This document shows, piece by piece, positions 22,441 to 31,230 of a DNA stretch of 64,000 nt. This DNA is from JACCWP01 sp963785115 (GTDB lineage Bacteria > Actinomycetota > Actinomycetes > Propionibacteriales > Nocardioidaceae), in NCBI GenBank assembly GCA_963785115.1, contig CAWATY010000019.1:1-64000 (forward strand). The letters are read 5' to 3'. How positions within the stretch are numbered: position 1 is the first letter of the stretch; each line of letters opens with the position of its first letter. The position numbers were made by a program, and so were the translations under genes. The notes under the pieces were generated by a model. The model saw only the letters and a list, made by a program, of their open reading frames with translations, ran no database searches and was not told the origin of the DNA.

Positions 22441-23082
22441 TCAGACCAGCGTTTCCAGACGCCGGAGATCCTCGAGGGTGTCGACCGCCACCGAACGGGT
22501 GGCCAGGCTGGGGTCGTCGGACTCCACGTTGACCACCCGGTAGCGCGCCGGGTGCCGGTGGAAGAAGCGGGTCACGTGCTCGCGGTCCTCGCCGTCCAGC
22601 TCGCCGGCGGGCAGGTCCAGCAGGCTGCGGGCGCGGATCAGCTCGGCGTTGTTGCCACGCTCGAAGGTGCGCTGGTGGGTGGTGGTGATGAGGTCGGCGG
22701 CCGCTGCCTCCGGCTGCTCCAGGGCGGCCAGGACCTTGTGCAACATGGGGGCGCTGAGAAACGGGCTGTCGGCGCAGATGCGCAGCAGGTAGTCGGCCGG
22801 ATACTGGCGCAGCCCGCTGGCGAAGCGACCCAGCACGTCGTCCAGCGAGCCCCGGAAGCAGGTCACCCCCCGCGACAGCAGATAGGCCGCCAGCGGATCG
22901 TCGGACGGCTGATCGCTGGTGGTCACCAGCACCGGCAGGTGCGGCAGGGCGAAGGTCAGCGCCTGCAGCACATGGTCGATGAGGGGACGCCCGCGAAACG
23001 GGGCCAGCACCTTGCCGGGGAACCGCCGCGACGACATGCGCGCCTGGATGAAGGCGCGAACCGAGGGCCGCGCGGTCGTCAT
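22441..23082 (-). CDS. SpsF-type cytidylyltransferase
   Basis: An intact 213-residue member of the CMP-sugar cytidylyltransferase (SpsF/NeuA) family. SVRAFIQARMSSRRFPGKVL is the CTP-binding loop, RGRPLIDHVLQAL and LVTTSDQPSDDPLAAYL follow, and YLLRICADSPFLSAPM is the conserved acidic region. The end VDTLEDLRRLETLV is typical. It would activate an amino sugar or nonulosonate with CMP, the step after NeuB. Its ATG is close to or overlaps the end of the epimerase gene; the methyltransferase follows directly. Confidence 0.82.
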   Translation of the reverse strand: MTTARPSVRAFIQARMSSRRFPGKVLAPFRGRPLIDHVLQALTFALPHLPVLVTTSDQPSDDPLAAYLLSRGVTCFRGSLDDVLGRFASGLRQYPADYLLRICADSPFLSAPMLHKVLAALEQPEAAAADLITTTHQRTFERGNNAELIRARSLLDLPAGELDGEDREHVTRFFHRHPARYRVVNVESDDPSLATRSVAVDTLEDLRRLETLV

Positions 23083-24112
23083 CGGGTGGCGCGCGGGCTG
23101 CGGATTTCTTGCCCCGCGCCAGGTACCACTCGACGTAGTTCTTGAAGCCCTCGTCGATGGCGAAGGCGGGCCGGTAGCCCAGCAGCTTGGTGGCCTTCTC
23201 CACGCTCAGGGTCCCGCGCTTGGGCATCAGCCGGTCGCGCTGGACCGACTTTACCTTCAGCTTGGGGAAATAGGGCTTCATGATCGAGATCAGATCGCGC
23301 ACCGGGCGGGCGCTGCCGTAGGTCAGGTTGAAGATCTGGTTGCGCGCTTCCGGGTTGGCGATGGCCAGGCAGATGCCGTTCACCAGGTCGTCGATGTAGG
23401 TGAAGTCGAGACGTTCGTCCCCCTCGCCGTCGATGGTCAGCTCCTCGCCCCGCATGGCCGCCTCGATGAACAGCTGCCCGACCCGCCGGCTGATGCAGCG
23501 GGGTCCGTAGAGGGCCGAGGGGCGCACGATGGTGAAGGGGAGGTCGAACACCTGCTGGTAGGCAATCACGATCTTCTCGCCGCCCACCTTGAGGGCCCCG
23601 TAGATGCCGATGGGCTCGAGCGGGTGGGTCTCGGTGACGGTCTCGGTCTGGAAGTCGCCGTAGGCCATGCTCGACGACAGGTAGATGAAGTGCGCCTTGA
23701 CGTAGCGGGCGTTGTCGATGGCGTTTTCCAGGGTGCGAAAGCTGTGGTCGAAGGTGGTGTAAGGGTCCTTGTTCGACCGCCCGGCGTGCGACACCGCCGC
23801 CAGGTGCACGATCACGTGGGGCTCGATGGCCAGGATCAGCTTGGTCAGGGCGTGGTAGTCGCGGGCGTCCTGCGGGTAGAGGGTGATGCTCGCCTCGCGC
23901 AGAAGATCGAGCCGCTCGTGCAGCATCCCCACGTACAGCTGGCGGGTCGGGCCGTCGCTGAAGTCGGTGCTGGCGGACAGCAGGTTGTTCACCTGCAAGC
24001 TGTCGATGACGTGAACGCTGGCTCCCCGCCCGGCGAGATCGAGCGCGAGGTGATGCCCGATGAAACCGGCACCACCAACCAGGACAATCTTCTTTTGCGC
24101 AAAGTCGTACAT
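23080..24112 (-). CDS. NAD-dependent epimerase/dehydratase (extended SDR)
   Basis: MYDFAQKKIVLVGGAGFIGH contains the GxxGxxG NAD-binding motif of extended short-chain dehydrogenases. The catalytic triad region is FIYLSSSMAYGDF (Ser), with YGALKVGGEKIVIAY (YxxxK), and FTIVRPSALYGPR plus LDFTYIDDLVNGICLA are typical of sugar-nucleotide 4,6-dehydratases/epimerases. About 340 residues. ATG 24112 is chosen over a GTG three codons earlier; a purine-rich site GGGGTGGG precedes. A frame slip just before the end (near 23090) hides the stop, which probably overlapped the next ATG. First gene of the leftward set. Confidence 0.82.
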
Positions 24113-24379
24113 GCTACCCACCCCTCTGGAGATTGTCCGGCCCAGGCCACCCCTCGTGCGTGCCGGACGCTCTCAGGCCCGAGCTAAGATACCCATTTGC
24201 GCCGATTTTTACAAGGGGCGCCCCCTCGCAACAACGTCCCTACGAGGGTCGCAATCAGGATCACAGGGCACCCTCGCGTTGACGGCGAGATCGCAGAGGA
24301 CTAGCATGGTGACGGCCCCGTTGTTTCGTTCCGTTCCGACGGCGCCCCCAGGGGCCAGCCCGCGGCTGGCTCGACCCGC
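24113..24379. promoter_or_regulatory. Divergent intergenic region before the glycosyltransferase fragment
   Basis: No gene can be supported in these 267 bases. AAGATACCCATTTGCGCC near 24184-24205 is the most AT-rich part and could hold the leftward promoter. No repeat or RNA motif is seen. Confidence 0.3.
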
Positions 24380-24580
24380 ATGCCAGAGCCCACCTTCAGC
24401 GTAGTCATCCCGACCTACAACCGGGCCGCTCTGTTGCCGAAGACGCTGGCCTCGGTGTTTGCACAGGTCTATCCGCGCCACGAGATCATCGTCGTCGACA
24501 ACTGCTCGACCGACGACACGGAGCAGGTGCTGGCGCCGCTGATCGAGGCCGGGAAGATCCGCTACGTCCGGCCGATCAGG
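24380..24580 (+). pseudogene. GT-A family 2 glycosyltransferase, N-terminal fragment cut at the junction
   Basis: MPEPTFSVVIPTYNRAALLP, KTLASVFAQVYPRHEIIVVD and NCSTDDTEQVL are the textbook start of a GT2 glycosyltransferase (nucleotide-sugar binding VVIPTYNR, and the D in VVDNCSTDDT). After KIRYVRPI (around 24579) the frame no longer resembles a GT2 protein; the expected DxD region and the remaining ~200 residues are missing. It reads outwards from the glycan locus, so it would have belonged to it. The cut coincides with the change from proteobacterial to actinobacterial gene content. Confidence 0.75.
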
Positions 24581-24802
24581 TGTACGGCGGCGACACCAGA
24601 GACCTCCTGTACCCGAGCCAAGGTACAGATACGGCTCTACGGAGGCGCGGGAAACGACACCATCAGGACCGGTGCAGACGGTAGGGCTAACGTCATCAAC
24701 TGTGGAACCGGTGCCGACACCGTTCAGCACGCCGGACGGCGCGAGCCGCACGACCGCTACCGCGGGTGCGAAACGGTCGAGCCCTACACCCCCGGCACGT
24801 AG
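24581..24802 (+). pseudogene. Calcium-binding RTX-type repeat remnant
   Basis: In one frame the sequence begins VYGGDTRDLLYPSQGTDTAL; one base later it continues LYGGAGNDTIRTGADGRANV and INCGTGADTV. GGxGxD nonapeptides of this kind bind calcium in hemolysin-type and S-layer proteins, and the short Cys-containing variant (INCG...D, then RGCETVEP) is common at the C-terminus of actinobacterial secreted proteins. Only the last ~70 residues exist, fused by the junction to the glycosyltransferase fragment, with a frame slip inside. Confidence 0.55.
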
Positions 24803-24812
24803 ATGCGCCGAC

Positions 24813-25064
24813 TCACCGCCGGGGGTAACGCCCGGCGACGTGTCGAAGCACGTCGATGGGGCTCTCCCCGGTGACGACCTCTCGATCGGCGAGGAGAATG
24901 GCAGAAAGGTTGACGAGACCCATCGCAAGCCCCTGCCAGCCCTCGTCGAGAGTGCGCGCCGCGTCCAGCGCGACAGTGGCCGCAGGAATCGACTCGTCGG
25001 CGTTCCCCACCGATGCTGCAACGACTCGAACAGCTTCTTGGATGGTGTCGTAGGGGGTCGTCAT
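24813..25064 (-). CDS. Hypothetical protein, 83 aa
   Basis: An intact small protein starting MTTPYDTIQEAVRVVAASVG and rich in Ala, predicted mostly helical (PAATVALDAARTLDEGW, LAMGLVNLSAILLADRE). I recognise no family. The ATG at 25064 fits the strand and length; an upstream TTG (25070) is possible. It stands alone between the RTX remnant and the divergent relaxase gene, so it may belong to the mobile element, but nothing shows its role. Confidence 0.5.
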   Translation of the reverse strand: MTTPYDTIQEAVRVVAASVGNADESIPAATVALDAARTLDEGWQGLAMGLVNLSAILLADREVVTGESPIDVLRHVAGRYPRR

Positions 25065-25315
25065 GGGCAACAGCCTAGGAAGGCGTTGCCCCGCACGGTC
25101 GCCTCATCGACCAGGATCTGCCATCCCTGGTGACGCTGGCCATCTCGCCCTCCGACGTCACACCGAGGCCGGCCCAGCCCGCGAGCGGAGCAAGATGTGC
25201 GGAAGTCCTACTTATCTCGCCGCAAGCGGCTCGATCCGTAGGCTCCCGCGTCACGCGGTCACGACGCTGCGGCGTCGGTGAGGCCTCGGGCGCGAGGCAG
25301 ACAAGGCGAACACCC

Positions 25316-26747
25316 GTGATCATCAAGGCCGGTGCGGAGCTGCGGGGGCAGCGGCTGTCCGGGCTGGTCTGGTACCTGTTCTCGCCCGGCAAGGAGCGCG
25401 AGCACGTCGACCCGCGGGTCGTCGCGGCGTGGGCCAACGTCGACGACGTGACCGCCCCACTCGGCCACATCGAGGCTGCCGGGGCTGGCCGGGATCTGCG
25501 GGCGATGGCGACGCGGATGCAGATGCCGCTGCGGGCGATGTGCGAGGCCCGGCGGCCGGCCAAGCCGGTGTGGCACTGCATCGTGCGCAACCACCGCGAC
25601 GACCCGCACCTGTCCGACGCCCAGTGGGCCGAGATCGCCGAGCAGGTCATCGGCGCGGTCGGGCTCGAGGGCACCCGGTGGGTCGCGGTACGCCACGACG
25701 ACGACGGCATCCACCTGGCCGCCGTGCTGGCCACCGAGGACGGGCGGGTGCCGCGGCTGTCGTGGGAGATCAACAAGCTCGACGCCCTGCGCCGCCGGCT
25801 CGAGCCGCGCTACTGCACCGTGCGCACCGGCACCACCCGCACCGGCGACCGCCGCCCCACCCGCGCCGAGCACGAGAAGGCCAAGCGGCAGGGCCGCACC
25901 GAACCTGCCCGCACCACCCTGCGCCGGGCCGTCAACGTGGCGGCGATCGCCGCCGGCAGTGACGCCGACTTCCTCGCCCACCTCGGCAAGGCCGGCGTCA
26001 TGGTCGAGACCCGCCGCTCTACCCGCGACCCGCGCCAGATCACCGGGTACAAGGTCGCCCTGCCCGGCCACCACACCCGCGACGGCGAGGTGATCTGGTA
26101 CTCCGGCCGCTGCCTCGGCGCCGACATGACCTGGCCCAAGCTCGCCACCCGCTGGACCCCTGAACCTGCCCCCGCGGCCCAGCCGCCGACCCCTCGGCCG
26201 CAGACCAAGACCGACGCGTACGTGGCCGCACGCCGGTCGCTGCGCGAGATGCAGTCGATGCTGCGCACCCACCCGCACCTGGCGATCGATCTGCAGTCGC
26301 CGATCGCCGACGTCGCCGCTGCCCTCGGCCACGCCTGGGACGGCCACCACGACGGCCGACGCCACCGACACCTCACCGCGGCCGTCGGACGTCGCCGACC
26401 GCGCTGGACGCACCCCGAACCGCGGCGCCAGACGTTGCCACCTGGGCACCGCCCAGCAGCTGCGCTCGACTGCCCGCGCGATCGCCCTGGCCGGCCGTGT
26501 CGCCGCCGGCGACGACCGCGAGGCCTGGATGCTGGTCGTCCACCAGCTGGTCTCGACCCTCGAGGCGCTCGGCGACGCCCAACGCGCCACGCAACGCGCC
26601 GACCAGGCCGCCGCCGCACATCGGTCGGCGACAGCCTTGCGCCTCGAGATCGAGTCGCTTCGACCTCAGCAGCCAGCCATGACGCTCACCGCGCCCAGAA
26701 CCCACCCAGTCGGGAGGACCGAGGACCATGCGCGACGATCCCGTTGA
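25316..26747 (+). CDS. Actinobacterial relaxase/mobilisation nuclease (one frameshift)
   Basis: The protein starts VIIKAGAELRGQRLSGLVWY and LFSPGKEREHVDPR, as in relaxase/mobilisation proteins of actinobacterial integrative elements, and shows PVWHCIVRNHRDDPHLSDAQ and GTRWVAVRHDDDGIHLAAVL, the His-rich motif III region. The GTG at 25316 follows AAGGCGAA. A single frame change near 26340-26380 separates it from a coherent tail (AQQLRSTARAIALAGRVAAG, MLVVHQLVSTLEALGDAQRA). It would nick the transfer origin for conjugative mobilisation. No MobC-like or coupling-protein gene is visible beside it. Confidence 0.7.
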
Positions 26748-26909
26748 CGAGGTCAATCGCTCGCTCATCAGGATCCGTACCTCGTCGCGCAGGGTGTCGA
26801 GGCCCTCGCCCGGGTGCGGGTGATGCGTGCCAAGCGCCGCGAGCACGCCGAGCGGCTCGGGTCAGCGGCACCCGCAGGGCGAGGGCATTCCGCCCACGAA
26901 GACGGCTAG
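26728..26909 (+). pseudogene. Small accessory protein after the relaxase (frameshifted)
   Basis: ATG 26728 opens MRDDPVDEVNRSLI and, one base off, YLVAQGVEALARVRVMRAKR and REHAERLGSAAPAGRGH end at a TAG. The basic, helical ~58-residue product overlaps the relaxase end and has no known domain. The 182-base span is not a multiple of three, so one base is lost or the assignment is wrong. Confidence 0.3.
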
Positions 26910-26953
26910 CAGAGCACGTACCTGGTGCACCTTCGACCACGACCTGCGCGAAT

Positions 26954-27562
26954 TCAGCGTTGTGGGTCAAGACTCCCTGCCATCTGCCAGCAGCCCGGCA
27001 TACACGATCCCAAGAAGGTCTCGGCCCGGCTGGGCATAAAAGCCGTATGAACTAAGGCGATACAGGCGAAGCCGCTAGGAGGCGTGAAATCGACTGAACC
27101 TTGTCCCGTGTGGGCGAACTGCAGCGACATCGTCCGCAACGCCTCTCTGGGTGGCAGCGGCACGACTTCCTCGTCGTAGACCCAGTCAGGAATCTCCTCC
27201 GACGGATTGAAGGGTCCTGGCGGGCTGAAGAGCAGATGGGCCGGGATGCCGGCACCATCCTGCACGTGGACCTCGAGGCCGGAGTACAGGTCGTCGACGT
27301 CCAAGTCAGTCCGGGGGCCGGGTTCATCAGGTGCGGCCGTTGCCGCGAGAGTGTGCGCCAACCACAGGACCGCAGGAGCCGAAACCTGGGGCGAATACCT
27401 CCGTCCGCTCGTTCTCCAGCAGCCTGGCAACATCTCGCAGCACCCAGTCGCGCGAACGAGGCTGCCCGCTCAATAGGGATGCTGTGAGTGCGTAGTGGAG
27501 AGGTGCTGTGCCTATGACATAGCCGTCATAGTCGCGCGACAGCCGAACGTCGCTGCAATCAT
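26954..27562 (-). pseudogene. Unknown protein coupled to the PD-(D/E)XK gene (frameshifted)
   Basis: ATG 27562 overlaps the preceding stop as ATGA. In shifted frames one reads RDYDGYVIGTAPLHYALTAS, RDWVLRDVARLLENERTEVF, SAPAVLWLAHTLAATAAPDE, LDVDDLYSGLEVHVQDGAGI and VPLPPREALRTMSLQF. The pieces are protein-like and collinear but need at least two frame corrections. I do not recognise the family. It is the last gene of the leftward island operon. Confidence 0.4.
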
Positions 27563-28420
27563 GCGTCGACCATGTCCACCCCTAACGGCCCAGGCTTCGA
27601 ATGCAGCGCCCCATCACGGTCGGCGACGTCGCCGGCAAAGACGCGCAGTCCGATCTCGAGCATGCCAGGGATGTAGTCCCCTGGACCACCTCGGTACCCT
27701 TCACGGGACAGATGGGCGTATTGCTCGGCGGACGGCTCGCTCACCGAGGGTAGTTCCGCAAGCGCGCGCACTCGCCGCGCATACAATCCGAGATAGCTTG
27801 GATCTCTCATGGATAGGCAGGCGTAATCATGGAGATACGGGCCGTCGAAGCGCAGTGACTCGGCCAAGGCCAGCGCTTCGATGATGGTCGTCCGCCCACC
27901 CCAGCCGCATTCTTCGAGGGCGTCCGCCACCGCCAATGGTTCGAGATGCCGATTGACGCGACGATGTTGACGCAGAACGTCCTTCACCAGAAGTGCTGCC
28001 TGTCCGCCCTCTGTGAAGCGGTAAGCGGCGTGCAGTTGTGCTGTCCCCACGCCCGTTGTGCGTTGCGGATGCGTTCATTGTCAGTTCTGCCCGACAGCAC
28101 GATGTGAAAGAAGAAGAGGGGCTTGACCAAATCCTCTAGAGGACTGCCATAAATCTTGAGCGCGTTGTTGGCTAAACTCGTCGAAGCCGTACTCTAACCT
28201 CGAAAACAAAGAGTGGCGCATCGTTCGAGTCGGCCGCCGTCCACGACAAGTCAACGGCCGCGGACCGACCCACCCGGTGCTCTTCGTGTACGTCGTAACC
28301 TAAGGCCGCACCCAGCCGCGAGAGCCGCCGGATGACTGCCAGTCCCTCTGGTCGGGAGTGCCGCACGAGACCACCGTAATCGAAATCGGGACAGCCCGAC
28401 CCAGTCGGGCCCGTCCGCCA
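27559..28420 (-). pseudogene. PD-(D/E)XK-nuclease-like protein (frameshifted)
   Basis: Collinear pieces across frames: GCPDFDYGGLVRHSRPEGLA, VIRRLSRLGAALGYDVHEEH, AAVDLSWTAADSND, APLFVFEV then STASTSLANNALKIYGS, DLVKPLFFFHIVLSGRTDNE and RIRNAQRAWGQHN. The second half is intact (GGQAALLVKDVLRQHRRVNR, to PGPLGVDMVDA). D-x(12-15)-FEVE followed by a helical Ser/Asn/Lys segment resembles the core of PD-(D/E)XK restriction-like folds, but this is a reading by eye. A missing G at about 28200 and another slip near 28050 break it. The start is uncertain (28420-28480). Confidence 0.45.
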
Positions 28421-28741
28421 CCTGGGATCTCGCGAGCGGCTTCCAAGTTCTCTGTGCCTGGAAGCGCCTAGTTGGCCCGCGAGTGCACCAAATGCCGGCC
28501 GGCTCTGAGCGAGTTGCCCGCGCCGAGCCGATCTCGAACACAGCCTTGACGGCTAGGGCGTCGGCCTGGGCGTCCGGGTGCGTCCTGTCTACCTTCCACC
28601 GCAGGGGCGGCTACGAGGGTCACGGGGAGCGGGCGATCGGCGCGTTAGTCGAAAGGAGCGCCTGCAGCGCCCCTCAGGACAAACTCACCATCCCCCAGCC
28701 GATGCTTGATACACACTTGAGTACCCGAACATTTCAACGCC

Positions 28742-29907
28742 TCATGTGGTCAACACGTGCTCTTCAAGGCGAGCCAGGAAGCGATCGGCGCTGTCAACGA
28801 TCAGGCGATCGTCGAGGCTGCGCCCACGGGGTTGCCATATCGGGTACCGGAATTCGTTGAAGAATGCGTCCAATGATTCCCGAGGGAGAGGATCAACCCA
28901 CCACTCGTCGAGGGCGTCACCGCGCAGGCCCCGCAACCACGCATTTATGTCTCGGTCCCTCATGCTCAGCCGATCCACACCCAAGTTAGAGGCGTGGCGG
29001 CCTCCTGGACGATGGCATCCAGTGCGGCGCGGACATCGTCGTGAAGCCCAGCAGAAGTGGTATCGATGGTCGCGATAAGCGACTCTGGGTCGATGACGGA
29101 ACCGTGTAACTTCAGGATAGGAACGGGGGCGCTCCTGTCCCCTTGCACATAGGAGCGGACTGAATCGACACTGTCCCGGAAGTGGTCCGCCGTGAACATG
29201 ACGTCGCTCGGTGTCCCGAGATCCTCCTCTATAAGCTGATCAAAGTTCACTGTGGCGATGATTAAGCGGCTCCTCAACTCAAGCTGCCAGACTGCGCAGC
29301 GCTCGTCGCCCGGCTCGGGTGAAGCTCAGCGCTCTGTCGCAGTCTGCAATGATCTGGCGATAACGGGGCTCGACTGACGCGGCCGGAAACCGAGTTCGTG
29401 AAAGGTCTCTCGCAGCACTCGCTCAAGTGTGAGCGTTCGGACGAAGTCCTCTCTCGTCGACGGCTCGCCGGGGATAAATCGTCGGCGATCGTGCAGATAT
29501 TCGAAAAAAGACTCCTCAAGTGAGCTCTCGGTCATAGCGCGTGGGCCCAGCAGATCGTTGAGCGCCAGCGTGCGGTAACCGTTGCCTAGAGGGACACCAG
29601 AGGAGGCGGATGCACCGGCACCCAGAAATAGAACAATGGGATTCTGGTGATTGACGATACTGCGAATGGCTCCGTCATCGAACTGTTCAGACCGCTTCAG
29701 GACGCGGTCGTGCCTGACCACGTATCGGATAGCTGGTTCTCGACCGTAGTCAATGTCTGGGTCGACCGGGCCACTAAAAAGCGGAACAATTGTTTTACTA
29801 CCGCTCAAGCCAAGGTCCCCGGGTGGTGCTGTCACAAGTCTCCACAGCAGCTCCTTTTCGAGCTGGGTCGGTGGCCATAGTGGTCGCACAGACAATCGTG
29901 AACTCAA
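28742..29907 (-). pseudogene. SIR2-like NADase-domain protein (frameshifted)
   Basis: Clear SIR2-like core motifs: IVLFLGAGASASSGVPLGNG (NAD-binding GAGxS), LIIATVNFDQLIEEDLG (the TxNxD/Q motif) and PILKLHGSVIDPESLIAT (KLHG active-site His), ending WVWIG plus SMRDRDINAWLRGLRG, the family's C-terminal (S)xRDxDI element. SIR2-like domains of this type act as NAD-depleting effectors in anti-phage systems. At least three one-base losses (near 29350, 29285 and 28978) break the frame. The TTG at 29907 is a formal start only; the preceding frame (29798-30313) may be its true N-terminus. Confidence 0.68.
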
Positions 29908-30313
29908 CTCGGTCGAGTACCTCGCTGGCCAACACCGCCGCTGCTCGAAGAATAAGCCTTAACGAGGGTTCCGGCGGCCTGGCTGGCCCTCCCTTCAAAC
30001 TCGCGACGACTTCGCCGTCCACATCTTCAATCATGACTTCGTCCGGCAGCACATTAGGAGTCGCTGACGCTAGTAGACCTAGCACGTAATGCATTCGGAT
30101 TGCTACGACAGGCCCAGGTGGGTGTTCCCAGTCCTCATCACTCGCAGCCAGATCGAAGAGCGATCCGGCGCACCTAGCCGCTCCCGCGCGGAGTAGATCG
30201 ACATCCTCTTCGAGCTGGTCATGAATACAAGGAATTAGTCGGGGCACCGTGCTGTCGTATAGGTGTTCGTCGAGTAGGTGCTGGAGCAGATCGAGGCCAG
30301 GAAACGCAGTCAC
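29798..30313 (-). CDS. 171-aa protein, possible N-terminal part of the SIR2-like protein
   Basis: The GTG at 30313 overlaps the previous stop (GTGA). It starts MTAFPGLDLLQHLLDEHLYD and is mainly helical (LIPCIHDQLEEDVDLLRAGA, VVAIRMHYVLGLLASATPNV). No known domain. Its last ~35 residues overlap 110 bases of the SIR2 frame in another phase, too long for ordinary coupling, and the three later slips in the SIR2 gene suggest one ~520-residue protein made of this region plus SIR2. Confidence 0.5.
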   Translation of the reverse strand: MTAFPGLDLLQHLLDEHLYDSTVPRLIPCIHDQLEEDVDLLRAGAARCAGSLFDLAASDEDWEHPPGPVVAIRMHYVLGLLASATPNVLPDEVMIEDVDGEVVASLKGGPARPPEPSLRLILRAAAVLASEVLDRVEFTIVCATTMATDPARKGAAVETCDSTTRGPWLER

Positions 30314-31230
30314 GGCAGGGGTCCGCTTGCGGTAAGCGCGCGCACGATACGACGAGTGTGCGTCGGATCTTCGTGCATCGTGCCTAGCGAGATCAGCTTG
30401 CCCCGGCTCTCTCGGTACTTCGTGACGAAGGAATCGAGCGCGACTTCGACCTTGGCGGGGCTATGCCTGGTGAGACGCCGTTGGAGCTCCTGCATCATGT
30501 GTTGTTCATGGCCGATTCTGACGTACATCACCGCCCCGGAACCTTGACGGGCACGTACGACGTCTCGACTGAGAAACCGCGAAACTTGGGTGAATGTCCA
30601 ATGGCTACGCAAGCCAGAACTCGGGTCAGGTTCTTGTCCGCCCAGCGCCATGCTAAAGATACCGATCATGGGTAGCACCACTCTGCCCAGAGCCTTGTCT
30701 CGCGCTACCTCTTTCGGTAGAACTAGGGCGGCGTCCACGCCTATGGATCCGTTGATAAGGAGGAAGAGGGCAGCGCCAACCACGGGTGGGCTCAAGGTGC
30801 CTGTGAGTTGCTTTCGCAGCCATGCGGCGTGCCAATCCGCACGGGTCCGCAGAGAGCGCGTGAGGGCCTCGATGTGCTTCTCCCCACTTACTACTGCATC
30901 GCCGTCGCGCTCCAGTCCCGCAAGAACCGCGAGAAGGATTCGGCCCTCCGGGGTAATTAGTCGTGCCCGGTGCAGCCGTAAGGCTATAGAATCAGGTAAG
31001 AATGATAGGTCGTCGTCGTCGATCGGCGGAAGTTCTGAAACGAGAGTGCGCAGAGTCTTGGGAGAGGTCCCGGTGGCAAAGGCCGGAGCCAATGATGCCA
31101 AGTCTTCCTCGAGGTCCCCTGATGGCCTGCCTGCGAACGCCATCCAGACCCGGTTCAGTGCATCGATCCAGCGGCTAAGCGACTCACCGGAGTAGCCGAG
31201 CGGAGCGTCGAAGAGCGTCGACGTACTCAC
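30310..31230 (-). CDS. Unknown 306-aa partner of the SMC-like ATPase
   Basis: An intact helical protein starting MSTSTLFDAPLGYSGESLSR, with PPVVGAALFLLINGSIGVDA as a hydrophobic stretch and SKVEVALDSFV-type charged C-terminal helices (QHMMQELQRRLTRHSPAKVE). No family recognised. GTG 31230 overlaps the ATPase stop as GTGA, and its own stop overlaps the next GTG, so it is produced together with both. Such tight coupling points to a fixed-stoichiometry complex with the ATPase. Confidence 0.55.
   Translation of the reverse strand: MSTSTLFDAPLGYSGESLSRWIDALNRVWMAFAGRPSGDLEEDLASLAPAFATGTSPKTLRTLVSELPPIDDDDLSFLPDSIALRLHRARLITPEGRILLAVLAGLERDGDAVVSGEKHIEALTRSLRTRADWHAAWLRKQLTGTLSPPVVGAALFLLINGSIGVDAALVLPKEVARDKALGRVVLPMIGIFSMALGGQEPDPSSGLRSHWTFTQVSRFLSRDVVRARQGSGAVMYVRIGHEQHMMQELQRRLTRHSPAKVEVALDSFVTKYRESRGKLISLGTMHEDPTHTRRIVRALTASGPLP

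Noticed and set aside
21746..24121. One 791-codon fusion of epimerase and methyltransferase
   Set aside because: The middle third is the wrong frame of the cytidylyltransferase gene; a single-base slip at the end of the epimerase removed its stop.
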